Part shown: piece by piece, positions 1-7,011 of the stretch | How the letters are laid out: each line of letters opens with the position of its first letter | Numbering within the stretch: position 1 is the stretch's first letter | DNA from: Mesoterricola silvestris | GTDB lineage: Bacteria; Acidobacteriota; Holophagae; Holophagales; Holophagaceae | DNA length: 64,000 bases | NCBI RefSeq assembly: GCF_030295405.1 | Contig: NZ_AP027080.1 | Span: 744,001 to 808,000 of the forward strand | Direction: 5' to 3' | The notes under the pieces: generated by a model | Seen by the model: only the letters and a program-made list of their open reading frames with translations | Databases searched by the model: none | Told to the model about the DNA's origin: nothing | Position numbers and translations under genes: made by a program

Positions 1-1039
1 TTTCGATCCGGGCAATGCCGGGTTTCAATAGCATTCGGATGGCTTCACACAGGGCGCTGCAGCCCAGCAGCGAGGGGCCGCCCATTTCCAGCCGCCGACC
101 GTCCTCAACCAAAAGGTCTCGGTCTTCCCCGATGTCGATGGAATCGAAAGACCTGACCGCCTTGGCGAGCCAAGTTCCACATGGTGCCAGCCTGGCCCGC
201 AATGCAGGGTGGGTCCAGAGAAAGCCCTGTCCCTGGGGCCCCAGCAGCCCCTTCTGACCCCCCGAGGCAAAGGCGCTCACGCCCTTCAAGTCAAGCACTG
301 AGGTGCCGGCTGCCTGGATACCGTCTACGATCAGGTGGACCCCCCTCGCCTCGCATGCCAGCCCAAGTGTTTGAAGGTCCAGCTTGAGGCCGTCCTGAAA
401 ACGAACCCAGGAGAGGGCTAACATGCGGGTCTTCGGCCCGATGGCCTGGATGATCCTGGCCTCGTAGGGTCCGGAGTCGGTATCTGGTGGCGTGGAACCT
501 AATGCCAGGCTGCCCGCTTTGTGGCCCGGCCAAAGGGGCAGGATCCTGCGGACCACTCCCCGGGATGCCAAGGAATTCCAGGGCAGGTGGTTGCTGGGAA
601 ATTCACCCTGAGGCAGGAGGATTTCATCACCAGGCTGCCAGGGAAACCCCCAGGCCACGCACTGCAGGGCGGCAGAGGTGCACGGCGCAATGCTGATATC
701 GGCAACATTGGCTCCCGACAGTTCCGCACAGGCCCCGCGCAAACGGGCCTGCACTCCGAGAAAGTCCTCTTCCCAGCGCATCTGCCAAGGACGCTGTTCC
801 TTAATGGTGAATCTCTCAATTTCCCGTGCCGAAGCCAAGGGCATGGGACCTCCCGAACAGTGGGCAAGCCAAAGTTCGTCCTCAAAGACGAACTGGGATC
901 GCTCAAGAGGCGGTTCGTCCACCAAGCACAGACTGGGAATCCGGGGTTGGGATTCGAGGGGATACCACAAGGTCAACTCCGATTTTGGTTTTAGTTTCCA
1001 AATGTAAATAGGAAGGCTAAACGACAACTGCCTTGTCAT
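1..1039 (-). CDS. Class V aminotransferase (cysteine desulfurase/epimerase-like), 3' end off the window
   Basis: The minus strand is open from an ATG at 1039 to the left edge, giving about 346 residues with the C-terminus missing. It reads as a PLP-dependent fold-type I enzyme of the class V group (cysteine desulfurase, selenocysteine lyase and isopenicillin-N-epimerase relatives). Visible marks are HLIVDGIQAAG, with the Asp that pairs with the PLP ring nitrogen, followed by ASGGQKGLLGPQGQGFLW, whose Lys should form the Schiff base. Upstream are a substrate-side loop (CSGGPMP) and PGDEILLPQGEFPSN. The true substrate cannot be told. The N-terminal stretch before CSGGPMP, about 65 residues, is unusual for a desulfurase. 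No partner gene is visible on this side. Confidence 0.75.
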   Translation of the reverse strand, partial: MTRQLSFSLPIYIWKLKPKSELTLWYPLESQPRIPSLCLVDEPPLERSQFVFEDELWLAHCSGGPMPLASAREIERFTIKEQRPWQMRWEEDFLGVQARLRGACAELSGANVADISIAPCTSAALQCVAWGFPWQPGDEILLPQGEFPSNHLPWNSLASRGVVRRILPLWPGHKAGSLALGSTPPDTDSGPYEARIIQAIGPKTRMLALSWVRFQDGLKLDLQTLGLACEARGVHLIVDGIQAAGTSVLDLKGVSAFASGGQKGLLGPQGQGFLWTHPALRARLAPCGTWLAKAVRSFDSIDIGEDRDLLVEDGRRLEMGGPSLLGCSALCEAIRMLLKPGIARIE

Positions 1040-1922
1040 GATCGCGGTCTGGGGAAGGTTCCTTCGAAGATTCAGTCGAGCGATTGCGCGGCGGTTGAAC
1101 GCCTGCCCATTTCCTTTCCGCTGCGCCATGGTTTGGGGGGTACGGGATGGGCGACTCGCAAAATTGGCCCCCCCACAGGAAACATCGACGGACCGATTCA
1201 ATTCGACGCCGTCATGGTCCCCGCCATCGGCCAGAAGCCATTATCCTGCTCCAACTGGCCGGCAAGCCCTCCCGCTCCTGGACCTGCACGCCCGCAAAGT
1301 CGGCTGCAACATTGCTGAACGGTTCGGCGGGGCGATGGCAAACGAACCGTCCCTGCAGGCTCTGGCCAAGCCAGGCAATTACCTCAACCGGGGGCGCACG
1401 GCGGAGGACCTGGCGAAAACGGTCATCCTGACGGTGCTGCAGACGGCCCCGCGAGGGCCTTTTACGCTTCAAGAGTTGATACTTGGGGGTCCGCCGAAAC
1501 CGAACACCATTCACGGAATTTGTCGAGACAGCCACAGGGGAGATCCTGCTGTTCACCTTTTCGGGGCTGATGTGAACCGTGCTTGAAATGGCACTTGAAA
1601 TGCGGTTGGGATGCCAAACGTGTTAATGCCGAACGTCCAAGCAGCCATCTGAAGTATGAGGCCGATGCCGTATCCTCTGCCCGCGAGGTCAGTCACAACC
1701 AGCACACGGAACGTGTGACTCATTAGAAGGATGATGGGATCAGGCAAGAGGACAGCAACAGTCGCGATCCTCGAAATTTCCAAGGTTGTGTGCCGGGAGA
1801 GGCAATCGCATTTGGCAAATCGGGTAGGCAACACGGTGGTCCTGACGGTGCTGCAGACCGCCATCTGAGGCGCGTCCGAGAGGGGCGGGAACCGCCGCAA
1901 TGGCCGGTTCCCGCCGCCCCGC
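1040..1922. other. Gene-poor, apparently decayed stretch
   Basis: No convincing intact gene is seen here. All open frames are short, overlap one another and lack good ribosome sites. The sequence is less GC-biased than its surroundings and contains a short near-repeat: the words around 1424-1450 and 1833-1859 share TCCTGACGGTGCTGCAGAC. A possible acetyltransferase fragment lies inside (1553-1900, minus). This is probably decayed coding DNA left by past rearrangement. Confidence 0.4.
1553..1900 (-). pseudogene. Possible GNAT acetyltransferase remnant
   Basis: A 115-codon minus-strand frame contains RVLVVTDLAGRGYGIGLIL, which resembles the acetyl-CoA-binding R/Q-x-x-G-x-G/A motif of GNAT N-acetyltransferases, preceded by a short beta-like segment (ATVAVLLPDP). 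The first 40 residues look random and there is no clear ribosome site. The length is below the usual 140-170 residues. It may be a broken gene or a chance match. Confidence 0.3.
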
Positions 1923-3020
1923 TCAGCGGTAGCGGGAGATCCAGTGCGCGTAGGGCGGCGGCAGGGTGCGGGCCGCGGCGTCCTCGAAGCCCAGTTCCCG
2001 CGCGGCGTGGAAGGGCCAGTGGGGGTCGTCCAGGAAGGTCCTGCCGAGGGTGTATAGGTCCAGTCGCCCTTCCCGCAGGAGGGCGTCGGCCTCCCGGGGA
2101 TCGTGGCTCAGGTTCCAGCTGGTCCCCACGGGCAGGCCCGTGGCCTCGCGCATGCGGCCCGTGACGGGCAGCAGCATGCCGGGGCCCCAGGGGATCTGCG
2201 CCTCGGGCGTGTTGAAGCCCATGGACACGTCCACGAAATCCAGGCCGGCCTCCTTCATGCGGTTGAGGAGGTCCGCGGATTCCCGGAACAGGGCCTCGTC
2301 GTCGCCGTGGAATTCCACCACGCCGAGGCGGACGTTGAGCACCCGGTCCTCGGGCCACACCTCGCGCACGGCCCGGAAGGTCTCGATGAGGAAGCGCGCG
2401 CGGTTTTCGGCGCTGCCCCCGTAGGCGTCGGTGCGATGGTTGGCCAGGGGCGAGAAGAATTCCTGGGCCAGGTAGCCGTGGGCCATGTGCAGCTGGAGCC
2501 ACTGGAAGCCCAGGTCCCGGGCCCGGCGCGCCGCCGCCACCGTATCGGCCTGGATCCGGCCGATCTCATCGAGGGTAAGGGCCCGCGGCACCCGGGACAG
2601 GGCCTTGCCGAAGGCCAGGGGCGAGGGGGCCAGGGTCTCCCAGGCGCGGGGCTGGCCCAGGGGGATGTGGTCGTCCCCCTCCCAGGGGCGGTTGGCGGAG
2701 GCCTTGCGCCCCGCGTGGCCGATCTGGATGCCGGGCACGGCGCCGGCGGCCCGGATGCCCTCCACGATGGGCGCCAGGGCCGAGGCCTGGGCGTCGTTCC
2801 ACAGGCCCAGGTCCGCCCAGGTGATGCGCCCCTCGGGCGAGACCGCCGTGGCCTCCACGACGACGAGGCCGGCCCCGCCCCGGGCCAAGGAGGCGTAGTG
2901 GACGCGGTGCCATTCCGTGGCCCGGCCCTCCTCGGCCATGTACTGGCACATGGGCGGCACCGCGATGCGGTTGCGCAGGGTGACGCCCTTCAGGGCGTAG
3001 GGATCGAACAGTCCGGCCAT
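1923..3020 (-). CDS. Old Yellow Enzyme family NADH:flavin oxidoreductase (YqjM/XenA type)
   Basis: The 365-residue product is an FMN-dependent ene-reductase that reduces activated C=C bonds with NAD(P)H, in the cytoplasm. The start MAGLFDPYALKG is chosen because GAGGAGG lies just upstream; the frame extends 18 codons further without support. Class III features are visible: PPMCQY near residue 25, with the redox-tuning Cys of YqjM; QIGHAGRKA with the substrate-binding His; GYLAQEFFSPLANHRTDAYG; and the phosphate-binding YTLGRTFLDDPHW at the C-terminus. It is divergent from a MarR regulator that probably controls it. This pairing is common for ene-reductases that respond to electrophiles or quinones. 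Confidence 0.93.
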   Translation of the reverse strand: MAGLFDPYALKGVTLRNRIAVPPMCQYMAEEGRATEWHRVHYASLARGGAGLVVVEATAVSPEGRITWADLGLWNDAQASALAPIVEGIRAAGAVPGIQIGHAGRKASANRPWEGDDHIPLGQPRAWETLAPSPLAFGKALSRVPRALTLDEIGRIQADTVAAARRARDLGFQWLQLHMAHGYLAQEFFSPLANHRTDAYGGSAENRARFLIETFRAVREVWPEDRVLNVRLGVVEFHGDDEALFRESADLLNRMKEAGLDFVDVSMGFNTPEAQIPWGPGMLLPVTGRMREATGLPVGTSWNLSHDPREADALLREGRLDLYTLGRTFLDDPHWPFHAARELGFEDAAARTLPPPYAHWISRYR

Positions 3021-3066
3021 GGGAACCTCCTCGAGGACGGAATCCAAATTAATTGCATACGCGGGT

Positions 3067-3083
3067 AATTTCAATAAGAAATT
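3067..3083. promoter_or_regulatory. Candidate MarR operator palindrome
   Basis: AATTTC-aataa-GAAATT is a perfect 6-bp inverted repeat with a 5-bp spacer. It lies in the AT-rich gap between the divergent ene-reductase (start 3020) and MarR (start 3141) genes. MarR dimers bind palindromes of about this size, so this is a reasonable operator for both promoters. The assignment is inference. Confidence 0.4.
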
Positions 3084-3140
3084 TTAAGCGACTGCAAATT
3101 TTGTCTTGTGCCATCATCATCCGCAGGCTCCGGAGGCGCG

Positions 3141-3605
3141 ATGGCCCCACAATCCCCCGCAGGTTCGGCCCAGGCCCGGAACTGGGGGAGCCTGTCCCTG
3201 CTCCACGAACGTGTCCAGGCCCACCTGGAGCGGGTCCTGGGCGAGGGCTTCGACCTGTCGGCCCGGGAGTACGCCCTCCTGGAGGTGCTCAGCCGCCAGC
3301 ACGAGGGGCCGGGGGGCCACCTCCAGATGAAGCAGGTGGCCGATTCGGTCCTCCTGAGCCAGAGCGCCACGACGCGCCTGGTGACCCGGCTGGAGGAGCG
3401 GGGCCTGATGGCGCGGTTCTTCTGCCCCACGGACCGCCGGGGCATCTACACCCAGGTCACCCCCGCGGGCTTCGCCGTCCTGGAGAAGGCGCGGCCGGCC
3501 CACGACCGGGCCCTGGAGGAAGCCCTTTCGGCGGCCCGCCGGGAGCCCGCCTTCCAACCCCTGGTCGCCGCCCTCGATGCCTTCTGGAAGGCCCCCGGGG
3601 CCTGA
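3141..3605 (+). CDS. MarR family transcriptional regulator
   Basis: The 154-residue protein has a winged-helix core. The recognition region is MKQVADSVLLSQSATTRLVTRLEERGLM, followed by the wing with the D-R-R-G signature (PTDRRGIYTQVTPAGFAVLE). The start at 3141 follows CCGGAGGCGCG; an ATG 33 bases upstream has no ribosome site. It is transcribed away from the ene-reductase gene across a 120-bp gap and is likely its ligand-responsive repressor. The single Cys (RFFCPTDRR) just before the wing could act as an oxidation sensor, which is inference. Confidence 0.92.
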   Translation: MAPQSPAGSAQARNWGSLSLLHERVQAHLERVLGEGFDLSAREYALLEVLSRQHEGPGGHLQMKQVADSVLLSQSATTRLVTRLEERGLMARFFCPTDRRGIYTQVTPAGFAVLEKARPAHDRALEEALSAARREPAFQPLVAALDAFWKAPGA

Positions 3606-3859
3606 GGGGTCCCCGGCCCGCGGGGCTCCGGCGCGGTGCGGGGCACCCGCCTGACGAACCCCCTCGCCCAGGGCGGCTCCCCCCTGGGCGCGGGGGCCGA
3701 CCAGGAGTGGGTTTCCGGCAGGCCGCTGCCCTCCGGCTTTCCGGGAAATAGGCTGGAAGGCCGTCGTTCCGGACCGCGCCGGGGGAACCTAGCCGCCATA
3801 AAAACCATTCATTAACCACGGACCCCATGCCGGGGTCTTGAGTTCATCTAGGACGTTCC

Positions 3860-5821
3860 ATGCACCTTACGCGCCCTGCGGCCGTCGCTCTGCTTCTCTG
3901 TCTGAATCTGGTCCCGGCCGGCGCCGAAACCACGTACGGCCTTCCCGCGGGCGTGAAACCCGGCGACGTGGGTCCCATGGGGCCGGGGAAGACGGGCATG
4001 AGGCTGGTGGGGGGCCACCTGGTGGGGCCCAAGGCCCGCTTGGAGGGGGCGGACCTCCGGGGGGCGGATTTCTCCGGGTGCGATCTCACGGGGGCGCGCC
4101 TGGACGGGGCGGACTGCACGGGGGCCAGCTTTCGCGGAGCGATCCTCACGGGGGCCTCGTTGAAGGGGACCCGCATGTTCATGGCGGACTGCTACCTGGC
4201 CCAGGACCTGTTCCTGGACGAGGCGGAGGTGCACCCCTTCTTCGAGCCCGCGAACGGGGACGAGGACCTGGGATCCCTGCGTTTCTATCTGACCAGCGAT
4301 AACGAGCAGGACAAGGGGGAGCCGCGCTTCCCCGTGGCTTCGCCCTTCGGCGGGATATTCTGGCTGGAAGGAACCCAGGGCCTCCTGCGGCACCTTTCGC
4401 CCACGGGACCCAAGTACGCGTTGCACACCAGGGGAGGGAACACGGTCCTGCAGGCCATTGCGGGGGATTCGGCAGGCCGGCTGTGGGTGTTCGGGGACCA
4501 GAATTTCGGCTGGCTCCCCTTCAGCGACTTCGGCCCCAGGCCACCGAAGGACGGGGGCCGGCACCACCGGCTTCCCACGGAATCGGGGCTCGCGGCCTTC
4601 GCCGTGTCGAGCGGCACCCGGGGCGACGTCCTGGTCTCCCATCCCGGCTTCCTGCGGCATTACAAGTTCAACGAGGCCGAAATGCTGTTGGATACCATCT
4701 CCAAGGTGGGCGTTGGGACCGAAACCACCGTGGGCGTCCCCAACCGGGACGGCACCCGCGTCTTCATCGTGGGTCCAGAGAGCCCGGTAATCGTGGGCCG
4801 GAACACAGGGGGCGCGGGTGGCGTCACGGTGGCGGTGCCCAAGGGATGCCGGATCAACCGAATGGCCCGCGGTGCGGGAAGCCGGCTGTGGTTCACCCAG
4901 GCGGGCAAGCATGAGGGGGTTGGGTGGTACGACGAGGCCACACGGGCGTTCGTCTTCCACGAGCTCGCCCCGCTTCCGGGCGGTGGGGCCCGCACGCCCT
5001 GGGCCCTCGCCCCGGACGGCCAGGGCAACATGTGGTTCACGCAGCAGGGCACGTCCAGCCTCGGCCGGGTGACGCCCGCGGGGGTGATCACCGAATACCC
5101 GCTGCCCATCGGTTTCCGGGCCCAGGATATCGTGCCCGGCCCGAACGGGCGGATGCTCTTCACCGTGGAGGGGGAGCCCCTCATCGGCTCCGTGCTCACG
5201 GTGCCGCCGGCCCCGGCTTCTCCCCCGGTCCCGGCGAAGGCTTCGGTCGCGGTCCCGGTGGAGACCAAGGCCTCCGCCGGCTGGACGATCCCGAATTACG
5301 CGCCCCGGCCGGAGCGGCGCAAGCCCCTCACGGACGGGGAACGCCGTGAACTGCACATCAGGCGGCTCCTGGCGGCGGAATCCAGGTTCGAGGCCCAGGA
5401 GGAGCCCCAGGCCACCCCGGTGGAGGAGGTGAAAACCCCGGCGGCGGTTCCCGCCTCCCTGGCTGGACCCCAGGAGAGGCTCGCGTCCCTGGACGTCAAC
5501 CTGTCCCCCGGGGCCATCCGGAGCATCCTGGCCAAGCATGGCTTCGGTCGGCGGCCCGACAAGAGCCAGTTCGCGCCCGGGTTCAGCACCCCCGAAGGGC
5601 TCGCCGCCCTCATCGCCGAGGGCATGGAGAACGCGGGCGCCATCGCCCGGGTGCGCATCACGGACGCCGAGGGCCACTTCCTGACCTTCTGCACCCACCC
5701 CCATGTGGGCACCCGCGACGGGGCCGAGGGCCCCACCGGCCGCTTCGTGGTGCGCACCGTCCGGCACTTCAACGGGGAATCCTACGAGCACGACGTGATC
5801 GGGGCCTATCCCACGCGCTAG
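3860..5821 (+). CDS. Secreted pentapeptide-repeat / Vgb-like propeller protein with EndoU-like C-terminus
   Basis: 653 residues. A signal peptide (residues 1-22, ending AGAE) is followed by pentapeptide repeats at about 55-105 (LEGADLRGADFSGCDLTGA and on). A propeller-like region at about 150-450 has strands of the virginiamycin-B-lyase kind (APDGQGNMWFTQQG, SLGRVTPAGVITEYPLP). A Pro/Ala linker comes next, then a distinct domain at about 541-653. That last domain has KHGFGRRPDKSQFAPGFST, an alpha segment (PEGLAALIAEGMENAG) and an ending HDVIGAYP. This resembles bacterial EndoU RNase domains, which have a His-G start, a K-S-x-F turn and a terminal A-Y-P strand. The EndoU link is inference. No immunity-like gene follows directly; the next gene is 500 bp away and convergent. 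Confidence 0.7.
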   Translation: MHLTRPAAVALLLCLNLVPAGAETTYGLPAGVKPGDVGPMGPGKTGMRLVGGHLVGPKARLEGADLRGADFSGCDLTGARLDGADCTGASFRGAILTGASLKGTRMFMADCYLAQDLFLDEAEVHPFFEPANGDEDLGSLRFYLTSDNEQDKGEPRFPVASPFGGIFWLEGTQGLLRHLSPTGPKYALHTRGGNTVLQAIAGDSAGRLWVFGDQNFGWLPFSDFGPRPPKDGGRHHRLPTESGLAAFAVSSGTRGDVLVSHPGFLRHYKFNEAEMLLDTISKVGVGTETTVGVPNRDGTRVFIVGPESPVIVGRNTGGAGGVTVAVPKGCRINRMARGAGSRLWFTQAGKHEGVGWYDEATRAFVFHELAPLPGGGARTPWALAPDGQGNMWFTQQGTSSLGRVTPAGVITEYPLPIGFRAQDIVPGPNGRMLFTVEGEPLIGSVLTVPPAPASPPVPAKASVAVPVETKASAGWTIPNYAPRPERRKPLTDGERRELHIRRLLAAESRFEAQEEPQATPVEEVKTPAAVPASLAGPQERLASLDVNLSPGAIRSILAKHGFGRRPDKSQFAPGFSTPEGLAALIAEGMENAGAIARVRITDAEGHFLTFCTHPHVGTRDGAEGPTGRFVVRTVRHFNGESYEHDVIGAYPTR

Positions 5822-5859
5822 CTGCGTAATCGCACGTGTCCCGGACGTTCGCCCCGGTT

Positions 5860-5888
5860 CGTTGCTGCGGGCCAAGCCCGCAGCAACG
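5860..5888. repeat. Perfect 13-bp hairpin, loop CAA
   Basis: CGTTGCTGCGGGC (5860-5872) pairs exactly with 5876-5888 across the loop CAA. It starts 39 bases after the stop of the pentapeptide/propeller gene. No T-run follows, so it is more like a palindromic intergenic repeat than a simple intrinsic terminator. Confidence 0.7.
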
Positions 5889-6246
5889 GAAGGCTCTCAG
5901 CCCATGGTTGGGCCCGTGTTTCACTCATTGGCCCCGACCCACCTCAGGGCCTCTCTTCGCGTGCTGCGAGGAGGGCATCGGACCGCGCCAACGCTAATTT
6001 GGGAAATCGACCTCGTCTCGAACCGGGCCTTCAGCAGGTCCGGGTTCGAGCTGACTTCAAAAGACTGTGGGCGCTGCACACCATTCAGCGTCGGCGCCCA
6101 CCGGCACCGGGAGGGCCATCGCGAAGCAACCCCCCAAACCCATGGGAGCCGCTTTCCTCGCCTGGGCCTTCCAGGAGAGCCATTCCCTTCCGCTCAACGA
6201 AGTGAGTTGGGCGTAGCACAGCCCCAACGTCTCTTCCGCACCCCCC

Positions 6247-6275
6247 CGTCATCGCCGGCTTGGCCGGCGATGACG
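6247..6275. repeat. Perfect 13-bp hairpin, loop TTG
   Basis: CGTCATCGCCGGC (6247-6259) pairs exactly with 6263-6275 across the loop TTG. It lies in the 3' flank of the minus-strand lipoprotein gene. The size and 3-nt loop match the hairpin at 5860, but the stem sequence is different. Confidence 0.65.
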
Positions 6276-6339
6276 AAACAGGGCGAACGTCCGGGACTCG
6301 CACGATTACCTAGCCAGGCTCCTAGCCGCTGCGGTTCCC

Positions 6340-7002
6340 CTATTTCAGGGTGAGGGTTCCGACCTTCACGACGGCCTGGATCGGGATGTCCTTGGTGACC
6401 TCACTGGGCACGGCGCCGGCCTTGGTGACGGTCAGGGTCACGGCGCCGGGAAGGGCGTCCTTGGCCAGGACCAGGGCCACCTGGAGCACGGGCGAGGACT
6501 TGCAGTCCATGGCTTCGTTCATGACGCCGGAACCGAGGGGCTGGGGCGCGTACTGCGCGGGCGGAATCTCGTAGCGCTGGCATTTCTGCCAGAGCCCCAC
6601 GGACAGCGTGTCGTTCTTCGTGCCGGCGGCGCTGGCCACGCAGGGCACGGCGTGGGAGGCCTCGTCGAGGTCGTGGAGGATGCCCTTGTCGGCCATGAAC
6701 CCCAGGGATACCCCCTTGGAATCCTGGAACCGGGAAAAGGCCACCTTGCCCGTATCGGCCTTGAGGTTGAAACCGACGCCCCGGAAGAGGAAGCCGGAGG
6801 GCCCCACCAGGTCCAGGACCAGGCGGGTGGGGGTGGACACGGGGTCCTTCACCAGGGCCCATTCGCCGGCCGCCGGCGTGGGGTCGGTGTAGGCGAGGGC
6901 GGTGGCGGTCACCGGCGCCGCCGGGGCGGAGCTGGTGGAACCCCCGCATGCGGAGATGAGGAGGCAGGCCGGGACGGCGAGGAGCATGTGCATGGGTTTC
7001 AT
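6340..7002 (-). CDS. Hypothetical lipoprotein
   Basis: About 220 residues. The N-terminus is a lipoprotein signal (MHMLLAVPACLLISACGG) with the lipobox ISAC. The mature protein opens with a Ser/Ala/Pro/Thr linker and ends in beta-rich sequence (LTVTKAGAVPSEVTKDIPIQ). The family is not recognised. The ATG at 7002 is preferred because AGGTGA lies just upstream; an in-frame GTG at 7011 directly abuts the stop of the protease gene. That tight coupling suggests co-transcription and a related role at the outer membrane or in protease handling. Confidence 0.75.
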   Translation of the reverse strand: MKPMHMLLAVPACLLISACGGSTSSAPAAPVTATALAYTDPTPAAGEWALVKDPVSTPTRLVLDLVGPSGFLFRGVGFNLKADTGKVAFSRFQDSKGVSLGFMADKGILHDLDEASHAVPCVASAAGTKNDTLSVGLWQKCQRYEIPPAQYAPQPLGSGVMNEAMDCKSSPVLQVALVLAKDALPGAVTLTVTKAGAVPSEVTKDIPIQAVVKVGTLTLK

Positions 7003-7011
7003 CGCATTCAC

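Larger units (their letters stand above)
5822..6339. other. Gap between convergent genes with two perfect hairpins
   Basis: No gene is supported: a 163-codon plus-strand frame here has no ribosome site and a random-looking product. The gap carries two perfect hairpins with 3-nt loops, listed separately. They may terminate the genes on either side, but neither is followed by a T-run. Confidence 0.5.

Noticed and set aside
3848-5875. Long minus-strand frame opposite the pentapeptide/propeller gene
   Set aside because: No domain sense and it covers the hairpin at 5860; the plus strand has signal peptide and repeats.
5862-6353. 163-residue plus-strand frame
   Set aside because: Starts inside a hairpin, has a random-looking product and runs antisense over the lipoprotein 3' end.
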